This document shows positions 27,826 through 35,746 of a DNA stretch of 64,000 bases, one piece after another. Source of the DNA: CAVUNY01 sp963843535 (GTDB lineage Bacteria > Chloroflexota > Anaerolineae > Anaerolineales > Anaerolineaceae); assembly GCA_963843535.1 (NCBI GenBank), contig CAWJKU010000002.1:124001-188000 (forward strand), in the 5' to 3' direction. Made by a program: the position numbers and the translations under genes. The notes under the pieces were generated by a model. The model was given only the letters and a program-made list of their open reading frames with translations, did not search any database and was not told the DNA's origin. Each line of letters begins with the position of its first letter. Positions within the stretch are counted from its first letter, which is position 1.

Positions 27826-27837
27826 GAACAAATGTTT
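27826..27837 (-). promoter_or_regulatory. LexA operator (SOS box)
   Basis: On the minus strand AAACATTTGTTC: one mismatch to the Gram-positive-type box GAAC-N4-GTTC. It lies in the longer near-palindrome TATAAAACATTTGTTCTATA (27821-27840). It covers the expected transcription start, 5 bases downstream of the -10 box. Confidence 0.75.
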
Positions 27838-27842
27838 TATAC

Positions 27843-27871
27843 AATATATCATGCAGCATCCACAAAGTCAA
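27843..27871 (-). promoter_or_regulatory. Promoter of lexA
   Basis: On the minus strand TTGACT (27871-27866), a 17-base spacer and TATATT (27848-27843). Confidence 0.7.
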
Positions 27872-28038
27872 GAACGAATTTTCTAATTATTATCAGATTT
27901 TTGATTATCTTTATTCCGAGCATGAAAACCGGCTAGAATCACTTGCGGTGGATATATTTTCTTGATCGGGCTGTAGTGTGAATTGAAAGTTCCCAGGCGC
28001 GTTGATAGCCAGTCTGGGAGCTAAAAAATACCCTGCTG

Positions 28039-29808
28039 TTATTCGTTCAGTCCGCGACGCGCGCGGATCGCTTTGATTAATTCTTTTGCCGCAAGCTCCG
28101 GTCCTTTTCGCTCCATGCCAGGAATCCCTAGCTGCGTGCGAAGCTGGCCAACAAATAATCCATCCTCAAAGTATTTGTTAAAGAATTTACAGGCAATTTC
28201 ATCTTGCAGCTCTGGATAAGATGGGGGACCAAAAATATTAGCGTAAAATGATTGGACTAAGCCGGTACTGGTTGTGGTTCCTTTACTCATCACCTTTCCT
28301 GCTCGAAAAACTTCCAATGCCTTGTCGACTGAATTAAAAGCCTCCAAAACTGGATGCTCTTGATCGACGGGTTCGTAATTATTCGCGTACAGGATGAATT
28401 CGACGGGAAAACCTTTAATCACATTGTCGTATTTTGTCACCGGTAGAATGACCCTGGCATTAACCTCATCCGGGTTCATAATAATGGCGCGGTCAATCTG
28501 GCCAAAGGCATAACCCGATTGCAGGTCGTCCAGGCGAACAAACGCGCCCATCTCTGTCCCGTAACCAATGACCGAGCCGTTCGTGCCTAAATCTAACGAA
28601 CCCATATCATCTGCAATGATCACCAGGTTTTCGACATCTTCCATAAACATCGAGCGCATGGCTTCCAGGGTTTCAGATTTTCCTGCACCGGTATCGCCGA
28701 TAATTAGAAAAGTGGTATCGCAACAGTTACGCAGAGCCAGATGGAACATCGCTCCGTGATATGGCATTCGGCCCCGTTTCAACATAATAATATTGTGCAG
28801 GGTGAGAGCCATTTTCTTTAAGTAACCAAAATAGCCGTAGGCGTCCCTGACAGGTATGGTAGCCACCAATAAGTCATTGTCTAGATCATCATAAAATATG
28901 GTTTCATTCGTGTTGGCTGGCGTTTGCTCATCAGGCGGCGTTCCATAAAGAAAAATGGCGTCAGGTTTCCGGGTAAGCTCACTTTCATCGGCCAGCTCAA
29001 ACAAGTTGCAAAGGGAAAATCCCAATTCGAAGTAAGACATTGAGAAATAAATCATGACAATCAAGCTGCCCACTTTTGCCGGGTAGCACAGCCACTGGTT
29101 GGGATTTATTTCAAGCTTTTCGATTGGGTCGTAAGTCACCTTTTGGAACATCCCGCTGCGTTTGTTGATGGGTGTGTTAAAAATCATGGGCGGGTAAATC
29201 AAAGCCTGGCTGATGATCGAGATGTTATTCAGCTTCTTGTATTGGGGTGGATAGGGAATTTTCATGGTGCGGGCGATGGCGCCGATTTCAGCCCCAGCAG
29301 TGACCTGACGGTAAATCCGTGGGTGGTCGCCGGTGATATTTTCCTGTATATCGCGGTAGGTACCGCGCACGACGTGCATCAATACCTCAACCGTATCATT
29401 GAAAGTCCGGTAGGGACGTCTGTCGTACCGATCTCCCATCGAATCACAGACCACCAGGCGATGTAATGTGCGCCAGAAATTATATAAATTTTCTACAAAA
29501 TCGCTGAGTAGTACCGTATCGCGGGTGAAAACTTCAGATCCCGGCAACACGTTTGGCACCAGCTTCGCTGGCAGGTTGATTAAATAGCTGAAGGTCTCGA
29601 CCAGCAAGCGCAGGTCACCCGTTTTGATCGCGTTTTCATCGGGGAATATTTTAAGTAAGCGTGAATGCTGTCGTGAAAGCGAGGCAACGTAATTCTTAAG
29701 AACATCATAAAAAATAGGGCTGGAAAGCAATTCTGCCGGGGTATCACAAATCGTATTGCGCAGACGGATGACGATTTTTCCATCAAATAACTGGTAAGAC
29801 GATATCAT
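28039..29808 (-). CDS. HPr kinase/PEP carboxykinase-superfamily ATP-binding protein, function unknown
   Basis: 589 aa. The C-terminal half carries a Walker A loop GDTGAGKSET (371-380) preceded by MPYHGAMFHLAL. This is the arrangement of HPr kinase (GDSGIGKSE) and of PEPCK-type enzymes. A second acidic motif VIIADDMG lies at 396-403 and a KGTTTSTG segment near 530. The N-terminal 330 residues are mostly alpha/beta with no family I recognise. Length and motifs do not fit classical ATP- or GTP-dependent PEPCK or HprK, and no HPr or PTS gene is nearby. It could be a protein or small-molecule kinase. ATG with GAGG upstream. It is transcribed alone, between lexA and the divergent aldo/keto reductase. 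Confidence 0.7.
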   Translation of the reverse strand: MISSYQLFDGKIVIRLRNTICDTPAELLSSPIFYDVLKNYVASLSRQHSRLLKIFPDENAIKTGDLRLLVETFSYLINLPAKLVPNVLPGSEVFTRDTVLLSDFVENLYNFWRTLHRLVVCDSMGDRYDRRPYRTFNDTVEVLMHVVRGTYRDIQENITGDHPRIYRQVTAGAEIGAIARTMKIPYPPQYKKLNNISIISQALIYPPMIFNTPINKRSGMFQKVTYDPIEKLEINPNQWLCYPAKVGSLIVMIYFSMSYFELGFSLCNLFELADESELTRKPDAIFLYGTPPDEQTPANTNETIFYDDLDNDLLVATIPVRDAYGYFGYLKKMALTLHNIIMLKRGRMPYHGAMFHLALRNCCDTTFLIIGDTGAGKSETLEAMRSMFMEDVENLVIIADDMGSLDLGTNGSVIGYGTEMGAFVRLDDLQSGYAFGQIDRAIIMNPDEVNARVILPVTKYDNVIKGFPVEFILYANNYEPVDQEHPVLEAFNSVDKALEVFRAGKVMSKGTTTSTGLVQSFYANIFGPPSYPELQDEIACKFFNKYFEDGLFVGQLRTQLGIPGMERKGPELAAKELIKAIRARRGLNE

Positions 29809-29918
29809 ATTGCCTCACACATCTCGGTAAGAAGAATATGGTCGAGAATTATATTCCAAAATAACCAATTTTTATCTTGATTTTTCGGGCAATTTTTACC
29901 TCCAGCCTTGGCGTCGGG

Positions 29919-29924
29919 TATAAT
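29919..29924 (+). promoter_or_regulatory. -10 box of the aldo/keto reductase gene
   Basis: TATAAT about 40 bases upstream of the ATG at 29963. The best -35 candidate (TTTACC, about 18-base spacer) is weak. Confidence 0.4.
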
Positions 29925-29962
29925 TTTATGAGATAAAAAAAAACAGAAACAGGAGATAAAGG

Positions 29963-30934
29963 ATGGAATACACACATCTTGGCAGGACTGGATTAAAAGT
30001 GAGCCGGTTATGCCTGGGGACGATGAATTTTGGCCCGCATTCGAGTGAGGCCGAAAGTCATTTGATGATGGATAAAGCACTCGAAGATGGAATAAATTTC
30101 TTTGATTCAGCAAATGTTTATGGCGGTAAAACCGGAGAAGGAATTACTGAGCAAATAGTGGGGCGCTGGTTTGCTCAAGGTGGTGGTAGACGAGAAAAAG
30201 TGGTCATCGCGACCAAAGTGTTTGGCCGGATGGGCGATTGGCCAAATGAAAGCCGGGTTTCTGCTTACCATATTCGCCGGGCCTGTGATGAAAGCCTGCG
30301 GCGACTGTTAACAGACCATATCGACCTATACCAGATGCATCATATCGATCGAGAGACGCCCTGGGAAGAAATCTGGCAGGCGATGGAGGTTTTAGTACAG
30401 CAGGGTAAAGTCCTATATGTGGGCAGCAGTAATTTCGCGGGTTGGAACATTGCTCAGGCTGCTGAAACAGCCAAAGCCCGAAATTTCATGGGCCTGGTTT
30501 CCGAACAAAGTCTGTATAACTTGAACGCGCGCATGGCTGAGTTGGAAGTGATCCCGGCCTGCAAGAACTACGGCCTGGGGTTAATCCCCTGGAGCCCTTT
30601 AGCAGGAGGATTGTTGGGCGGCGCACTTCAAAAATCAGAGGTTGGACGGCGGGCGGGGGAGCGAATGCAAACCAACGTTGAGAGCAACCGGAGCAAACTG
30701 GAAAAATATGAGACTTTATGCAAGGATCTGGGTGAAAATCCGGCAGATGTCGCCCTGGCCTGGCTGTTGAAAAATCCGGTGGTAACAGCTCCCATTATTG
30801 GTCCGCGCACGCTGAATCAACTGCAGGGCAGCCTGCGCAGCCTGGAAATCCAGTTAAGTGATGATGTTTTAAAACAGTTAGATGAGATCTTCCCTGGTCC
30901 TGGCGGACAGGCGCCAGAGGCATACGCCTGGTAA
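29963..30934 (+). CDS. Aldo/keto reductase
   Basis: 323 aa, single (beta/alpha)8 barrel. The catalytic tetrad is visible: Asp and Tyr in FFDSANVYGG, Lys in VIATKVFG, His in DLYQMHHID. The NADPH-binding C-terminal part has GPRTLNQL. It belongs to the YhdN/Gfo-like branch (HLGRTGLKVSRLCLGTMNFG at the start). It reduces carbonyl groups of an unidentified substrate with NADPH. AGGAGATAAAGG lies before the ATG. It ends at a bidirectional hairpin shared with the MFS gene. Confidence 0.93.
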   Translation: MEYTHLGRTGLKVSRLCLGTMNFGPHSSEAESHLMMDKALEDGINFFDSANVYGGKTGEGITEQIVGRWFAQGGGRREKVVIATKVFGRMGDWPNESRVSAYHIRRACDESLRRLLTDHIDLYQMHHIDRETPWEEIWQAMEVLVQQGKVLYVGSSNFAGWNIAQAAETAKARNFMGLVSEQSLYNLNARMAELEVIPACKNYGLGLIPWSPLAGGLLGGALQKSEVGRRAGERMQTNVESNRSKLEKYETLCKDLGENPADVALAWLLKNPVVTAPIIGPRTLNQLQGSLRSLEIQLSDDVLKQLDEIFPGPGGQAPEAYAW

Positions 30935-30951
30935 AGTGGTTATCAAAAATA

Positions 30952-30978
30952 CACAGGGCGACTTACACTCGCCCTGTG
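30952..30978 (+). terminator. Bidirectional terminator
   Basis: A 10-bp perfect stem (CACAGGGCGA with TCGCCCTGTG), 7-base loop, followed by ATTTTTAATTTTT on the plus strand and a T-containing tract on the minus strand. It separates two convergent genes. Confidence 0.8.
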
Positions 30979-30982
30979 ATTT

Positions 30983-32227
30983 TTAATTTTTACGCAAAGC
31001 GAACAACCCGAACCCGCTTAACCGAATTAAACCGGCGATGATTAAAGCGGCTGGAATCCCCAACCAGCTTGCTAGAATGCTGCCGATAATTGGGGAGGCT
31101 ACACTGGAGAAGTACTGAATGCTCTGGGCGAATGCGACAAAGGTCGCCGAATATTCTGGAGGGACCGTGCGCATCAGTTCATCAAAAAAGACCAGATCCA
31201 GACCGGCCTGAAAAATACCTGCCATGCCCATCACGACAGCCACCTGCCACGACTGCGTCATCAAAGCAACCAGTAAAGGCTGGAGAGATAAACCCAGGGT
31301 GGTGATTAAGAGAACACGCCGTGACCCATGCCGCCGGGACTGGCGAGTCCATAAAAAATAACCAATAATTAGCACAGCCGTCTGTGATGTATTTATGATT
31401 GAAATCCAGCTGTCAGATGCGTGGATCACGCGCACAAAAAACAATGGAAACAAAGGGGCTGCCAGTGCCGCGCCAGTCAGGTAAACAAAGCGTTTGGTGA
31501 TGAAGGATATGAATTGCTTTTCCTTCATTACGTGGCTGGTGTAACTGCGCAAGATGTCGCGGATGCTGTGCACCGGACTTTCCATGGGGGGTTCAACCGG
31601 AGCAAGTTTGATATGGCTGGAGAAATAATAACTGATTAATCCTCCAACCGATAACACCATAAAAACAATCTGGTAGTTGGAAGGGAAAACAATCCGGTCC
31701 AGGACTTGCCCAACCATGAGAACTGTGAAAGATGTCGTGGCGCCTAATATCGTCCAGCGGTGGGACATCAGCTCAAACCGGCCTTCCGGACCCGCGACGG
31801 CGTTCATCACGACCGAGAAGGCGATCGCGACGATGGTCTGAGGGATGGTGGCAAATGCCCATATGGATAGAATAGCCGGCACGACATACTGTTGGGGGAC
31901 TACCAATGAAATCAAGCCGGTCAGGGCATAACACGTGATCACTACAAGACGGGCAGCGGAAAACCAGGGCACCACGCTGCGCTGGCGTTGAAGGAAGCGC
32001 CCTAAAAGAAGCGCTAAAACCATCCCGGTGACGGCAGGCATGGTTGTCAGCAAGCTGATTTGAAACGGGGTAGCATCTAAACGGGCCAGATAAATGGGTA
32101 AGAACTGCGCCGCAGCACCGCCCATCGCAACGCCAATACCGTCAATCTGGACGTTTATAAAATTCTGTTTATTAATGTTAGGCGAGCTTTTAGGATTGGA
32201 TACCCAATCCACCAGACGTGAGATCAA
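30983..32227 (-). CDS. MFS transporter
   Basis: 414 aa, about twelve membrane helices in two halves with a cytoplasmic loop near 195-225. The start is TTG, chosen because GAGGAT sits five bases upstream. The pattern fits the major facilitator superfamily, but no substrate motif is recognisable. It lies 42 bases downstream of the eight-gene HEAT/WD40-AAA-Hsp70 cluster on the same strand, so it may be co-transcribed with it. Confidence 0.85.
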   Translation of the reverse strand: MISRLVDWVSNPKSSPNINKQNFINVQIDGIGVAMGGAAAQFLPIYLARLDATPFQISLLTTMPAVTGMVLALLLGRFLQRQRSVVPWFSAARLVVITCYALTGLISLVVPQQYVVPAILSIWAFATIPQTIVAIAFSVVMNAVAGPEGRFELMSHRWTILGATTSFTVLMVGQVLDRIVFPSNYQIVFMVLSVGGLISYYFSSHIKLAPVEPPMESPVHSIRDILRSYTSHVMKEKQFISFITKRFVYLTGAALAAPLFPLFFVRVIHASDSWISIINTSQTAVLIIGYFLWTRQSRRHGSRRVLLITTLGLSLQPLLVALMTQSWQVAVVMGMAGIFQAGLDLVFFDELMRTVPPEYSATFVAFAQSIQYFSSVASPIIGSILASWLGIPAALIIAGLIRLSGFGLFALRKN

Positions 32228-32269
32228 AATGATCCTCGCGGGAATTTATATATGGAATTTTACTATGAT

Positions 32270-34558
32270 TTACAATTCGATATCAAAATCCCCCACAGAG
32301 ATGACCTGGCGTGTTTCTTCTATCTCAACATCAAATCGCTGGCGCCAGCGTATCAGCTCGGCAATTAACAACAGCCAGTTTCGTTCGACCGGCTTTTGAG
32401 CTGCCTGCCGCAGACGCTGCTCAACCTGGGTGAGCGTTTGAGAACGATTGCTACCGATGGGGGTTTGCGACCAGGTGAAAAGCTGCATATCCCAGATCGA
32501 AACCGTGCTGTCAACACAGGCGGAGAATAACTGCAGCCCATCTGGAGACACAGCCAGGCCAGTCACAATCGCAAGATGTGCATTTATACTGGCTATTTTT
32601 TTGCCGGTTGATATATTCCAGGCGATTACATTGCCTTGCGCGGTTCCTCCAATAAGAAACTGCTCATTGGGATGAAAGGCAAGGGCTGTAACTAATTCAT
32701 CGGTCGAGAGCTGAGCAATGGGCCGCCCCGCGACATAATTCCAAAGAATTATCATTCCATCCCGCCCAGTAGTGGCTGCCAGCTGTCCGCGCGGAACGCA
32801 GACCAGGTTTGTGATGGTGTTTTTATGCCCGGAAATTTCCCAAAGCTTATCGCCATCCGGCCAGCGAAAGACCTGCAGGTGTTGGTCTGAACCGCCGGTT
32901 AACAAAATTTGCCCGTCAGGACTGGAGGCCACCCCAAATAACTCTGTTTTTCCCACATCGATCCGTTTTAGTTCGGGGCCCTGGGGAAAGCGCCAGGCAC
33001 GAAGGGTTCCATCGAAGCCGGCGGAAAATAATGTGCGGCCATCCGGAGAAAACGCGAGGGAACGGACAAGGGCAGAGTGCCCTTCTAAAGATTTGATCAT
33101 TTTCCCATCCGACAGGCGGTATGCGCGGATGGCATGGTCCCCACTGGTGGCGGCAATGTATTCACCATCCGGGCAAAATGCTAGCGCCCTGGTTTGGGGC
33201 ACGGGACCGATAATCGGCGGAAGCGGCGATGCCGCTTTATAAATTCCCCATTGATGAATCGTGGAATTTGAGCCGGCCACTGCCAGACGAGAACCATCCT
33301 GGTTGAGTGCAAGGCAGGTAATTTCAGGAGCAGGCGAAGGCCAGGTCTGGATGGATGCAATCGGAGGGGTATCAGTTTCGATTGCCGTTGCCAACTTAAT
33401 CAGGTATTGGTAGCCTTCGTTTTCCTCACCAGGATCAGGTTGCCAATCTGAACCTGCCAATGCCGCCAGAATCTTGCGGCTCCAGGCGGGGGGCGCCAGT
33501 TGGGCTAATTTCCACAGGTCGGCATAATGTTCTGATGATCGTAGATTGTTGACAGCCAGCTCCCAATCGGCATCACTCAGATCCCATAACCAGCGCTGTC
33601 TGGACGTGGTGGACAGGCCATCCATCCACTCGATCCGGCCAGAGTATCGGCTTAAGAACAAGATTCGTTTGCGTATGTTAGGCGCGGCAGACTCGTAGGC
33701 GGATGTCAGCAGGGATTGATTGAAATCCAGGTATTCATAAAGCTGCCATTGTTCCGCCAAAAAATAAAATAGCGCTGATTGCACGGCAGAAGAAGGTGAA
33801 AAACCATTAGAAAGCGCAATGGTTCTGGCTGGTGCATATTCGTAATCAATAAATAGCTGGCAAATTGTATCTCGGGCTGAAACATTGTTTTTTTTGGCTA
33901 ATTTCTCAAGTGTTTCAAGTGCTAATTGGCGTTCGACATCATGAAATGATGGAAATTGGTCGTGAATAAGGTGTAAAGACTCCGCAGTGGTGGTGTTCGC
34001 AGCCGATACAATCGTGCTCCAGGCATTAAATCCACCAGCGTTGGCAGATTCGATCATTCGTTTTTGCAGATCTGGATGAGCATCTGATAAAAAAAAGGCT
34101 GTGATTAACTGATATTTGGGATCAATCCGATGCAGCTCTGCGATATGTCCAGAGATCAATTGGTAAACGGCTCGCAGGTCTGCTCTACTTCCCTGCAACG
34201 GATGCTGGCGAATCAATTGGTGCGCGTTCTGGTGATCGTGGATCACTGCTAATGTATAAATTGCATCGCTGGCAGGCTGGCTGCCGGATAATGCTAACCG
34301 TCCCAGGGTAGACAAGGCTAATTCAGGTATAGGAGCGGGCAGCGCAGAAAATGCCCCTTCCATTAAAATTTCAACTGCCGGCGGTGAGCCGTCCTGTTCT
34401 AATGTGAAAAGGGCCCCGCGGAGGAGGAGTGATGTGATTTGAGCATCGCTTAAGCTGGAAGGCAGCGGATTTTGAAAGATCGCGGCCAGATTTTCCAGCG
34501 AAAACTCGGCGTTATGCCCAATGGATGGGGTTGATTCCGCTGAAGATGATTTCGCCAT
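32270..34558 (-). CDS. HEAT-like plus WD40 beta-propeller scaffold protein
   Basis: 762 aa. Residues 1-390 are alpha-helical repeats with HEAT-like spacing. About 405-690 form a seven-bladed WD40 propeller (LAFSPDGRTLFSAGFDGT, LAVSPDGLQLFSACVDST and similar). A helical tail ends in RFDVEIEE...VGDFDIEL. The 888-aa protein at 37354-40020 is a paralogue: both share LDF(D/N)-x-x-L...AYE-x-A-x-P-x-x-R-x-RI in the helical part and the same C-terminal pattern. No catalytic residues are seen, so it is probably an assembly platform. Its start overlaps the radical SAM gene by 47 bases, a strong sign of coupled translation. Cytoplasmic. Confidence 0.85.
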   Translation of the reverse strand: MAKSSSAESTPSIGHNAEFSLENLAAIFQNPLPSSLSDAQITSLLLRGALFTLEQDGSPPAVEILMEGAFSALPAPIPELALSTLGRLALSGSQPASDAIYTLAVIHDHQNAHQLIRQHPLQGSRADLRAVYQLISGHIAELHRIDPKYQLITAFFLSDAHPDLQKRMIESANAGGFNAWSTIVSAANTTTAESLHLIHDQFPSFHDVERQLALETLEKLAKKNNVSARDTICQLFIDYEYAPARTIALSNGFSPSSAVQSALFYFLAEQWQLYEYLDFNQSLLTSAYESAAPNIRKRILFLSRYSGRIEWMDGLSTTSRQRWLWDLSDADWELAVNNLRSSEHYADLWKLAQLAPPAWSRKILAALAGSDWQPDPGEENEGYQYLIKLATAIETDTPPIASIQTWPSPAPEITCLALNQDGSRLAVAGSNSTIHQWGIYKAASPLPPIIGPVPQTRALAFCPDGEYIAATSGDHAIRAYRLSDGKMIKSLEGHSALVRSLAFSPDGRTLFSAGFDGTLRAWRFPQGPELKRIDVGKTELFGVASSPDGQILLTGGSDQHLQVFRWPDGDKLWEISGHKNTITNLVCVPRGQLAATTGRDGMIILWNYVAGRPIAQLSTDELVTALAFHPNEQFLIGGTAQGNVIAWNISTGKKIASINAHLAIVTGLAVSPDGLQLFSACVDSTVSIWDMQLFTWSQTPIGSNRSQTLTQVEQRLRQAAQKPVERNWLLLIAELIRWRQRFDVEIEETRQVISVGDFDIEL

Positions 34559-35084
34559 TTTGATTTAGAATAACCTCGGCTTCGGGAATTTCCGTCAGGT
34601 CAGCATGGGAATAACGGTTGGTCAAAAAATGCACGGTCTTGTTGCTGGAGCCAATTAACCCACGCGCAAGGCGCTGGTTGGGGATATACCTGCCTGCGAT
34701 GATCACATCGATCAGTGGAAGGAGTAATTCCATTTTGGGCATTTGACTGATTTCTGCCCAGTTGTATCCGCTAAAAAGCAGCACCGATAAATTGGTGGTC
34801 CGGCGAATTTCAGTTAAGAACGCAAGCAACCCTGGAAGCTGTTGAAGCGGCTCCCCGCCGCTGATCGTAAGTCCTTCAACCCTTGATTGATACGACAGCA
34901 CTTTTTGCGAAACCAATGAGACAGGCATGAGACTGCCGTTCATCTTTGAGTGAGTTTCAGGATTGAAACACCCGGGGCAGTTCAGGGTACAGCCTTGCGT
35001 CCAAAGCACCGTCCGCCAGCCAGGCCCATTTGACCGGCTGGCAGGTTCAATATGATGGATTCTCAGAGCGGCCGTTTCACTCAT
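34512..35084 (-). CDS. NrdG/PflA-like radical SAM protein
   Basis: 190 aa. The 4Fe-4S ligands are Cys32, Cys36 and Cys39 in GCTLNCPGCF. The next motif, LTISGGEPLQQ, is the SAM-binding GGE. Size and WTQGCTLNCPGCFN match activases that install a glycyl radical in anaerobic ribonucleotide reductase or pyruvate formate-lyase. No glycyl-radical enzyme is encoded in the window; instead the gene sits between DUF2997 and a WD40 protein. Its ATG touches the TGA of the DUF2997 gene. It may act on a component of this cluster; that is inference. Such an enzyme needs anaerobic conditions. Confidence 0.85.
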   Translation of the reverse strand: MSETAALRIHHIEPASRSNGPGWRTVLWTQGCTLNCPGCFNPETHSKMNGSLMPVSLVSQKVLSYQSRVEGLTISGGEPLQQLPGLLAFLTEIRRTTNLSVLLFSGYNWAEISQMPKMELLLPLIDVIIAGRYIPNQRLARGLIGSSNKTVHFLTNRYSHADLTEIPEAEVILNQNGEIIFSGINPIHWA

Positions 35085-35294
35085 TCAAGATTTCACGTCT
35101 ACAGACTGGTCGATTTTATTACCCGCGGCACCTTCTATTGCTTCAGGCGTGAGCTTGCGCTCTATTACTTCGTTCCCCAATGCTTTTTCTAATTCCTCAG
35201 TCAAAACCAGGCATTTTTTTCCTTTCATCCCGCGGACGTGCAGCTTAACCTGGCCATTTTTACCGATGGTTATTTCAATTTCTTCGATTTCCAC
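35085..35294 (-). CDS. DUF2997 family protein
   Basis: 69 aa: two short beta-strands (EIEITIGKNGQVKLHVRGMKGKKCLVLTEELEKALG) and a helix, the pattern of DUF2997, a small family usually found beside DUF1257 and an AAA+ ATPase. Function is not known. Here it lies 9 bases after the DUF1257 gene and is directly followed by the radical SAM gene. GAGGAGG precedes the ATG closely. Confidence 0.75.
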   Translation of the reverse strand: MEIEEIEITIGKNGQVKLHVRGMKGKKCLVLTEELEKALGNEVIERKLTPEAIEGAAGNKIDQSVDVKS

Positions 35295-35303
35295 ATGTCC
35301 TCC

Positions 35304-35681
35304 TCAAGCCATCCGGCGGAGTGTAAGGTGTATTTGACCGTCTTTGGCAGTTTCTTCAATGAGCGAAAATCCCTGCGTTTCAAGCTTGGCCCGGGTAGTA
35401 TGGTAAGCATAACGCTGCATGAGGCGCGCGGTGAAATCCTTCTGGGAGATACCCCGCACGCCCCACCAGTCGGCGATAATTTCATAACCCTGGGATGTCT
35501 GGCGGAAACCGATATCGTTACTAAGGCGAAGGCTTATTTTAATATCGACATTTGTTTTATTCGCGCCAAATCCACTGATTGATAATTCTCCTTCCTCGTA
35601 GTGGTAACCCAAATCTTCTATTGCTCGCAGGAGATATTGTTTTTCGACAATTTTTGTTTTAATTCGTGTGATATGAGACAA
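35304..35681 (-). CDS. DUF1257 (Ycf35-like) protein
   Basis: 125 aa, matching Ycf35/DUF1257: start SHITRIKTKI, middle LEDLGY-like AIEDLGYHYEEGE, DWWGV, then AYHTTRAKLETQGF and a C-terminal strand. Ycf35 is a plastid and cyanobacterial gene of unknown function. The start is TTG with a strong AAGGAGG eight bases upstream; there is no better ATG. Its neighbours DUF2997 and a Ycf46-type ATPase are the usual company of this family. Confidence 0.8.
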   Translation of the reverse strand: MSHITRIKTKIVEKQYLLRAIEDLGYHYEEGELSISGFGANKTNVDIKISLRLSNDIGFRQTSQGYEIIADWWGVRGISQKDFTARLMQRYAYHTTRAKLETQGFSLIEETAKDGQIHLTLRRMA

Positions 35682-35746
35682 GAAAATACCCTCCTTTCAG
35701 AAAATGATAGGGTGGCAATTATAAATATTACTTCATTGCTCAACTA

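Noticed and set aside
28039..29808. Classical PEP carboxykinase
   Set aside because: The P-loop type and length fit HPrK-like proteins better, and the PEPCK substrate motifs were not found.
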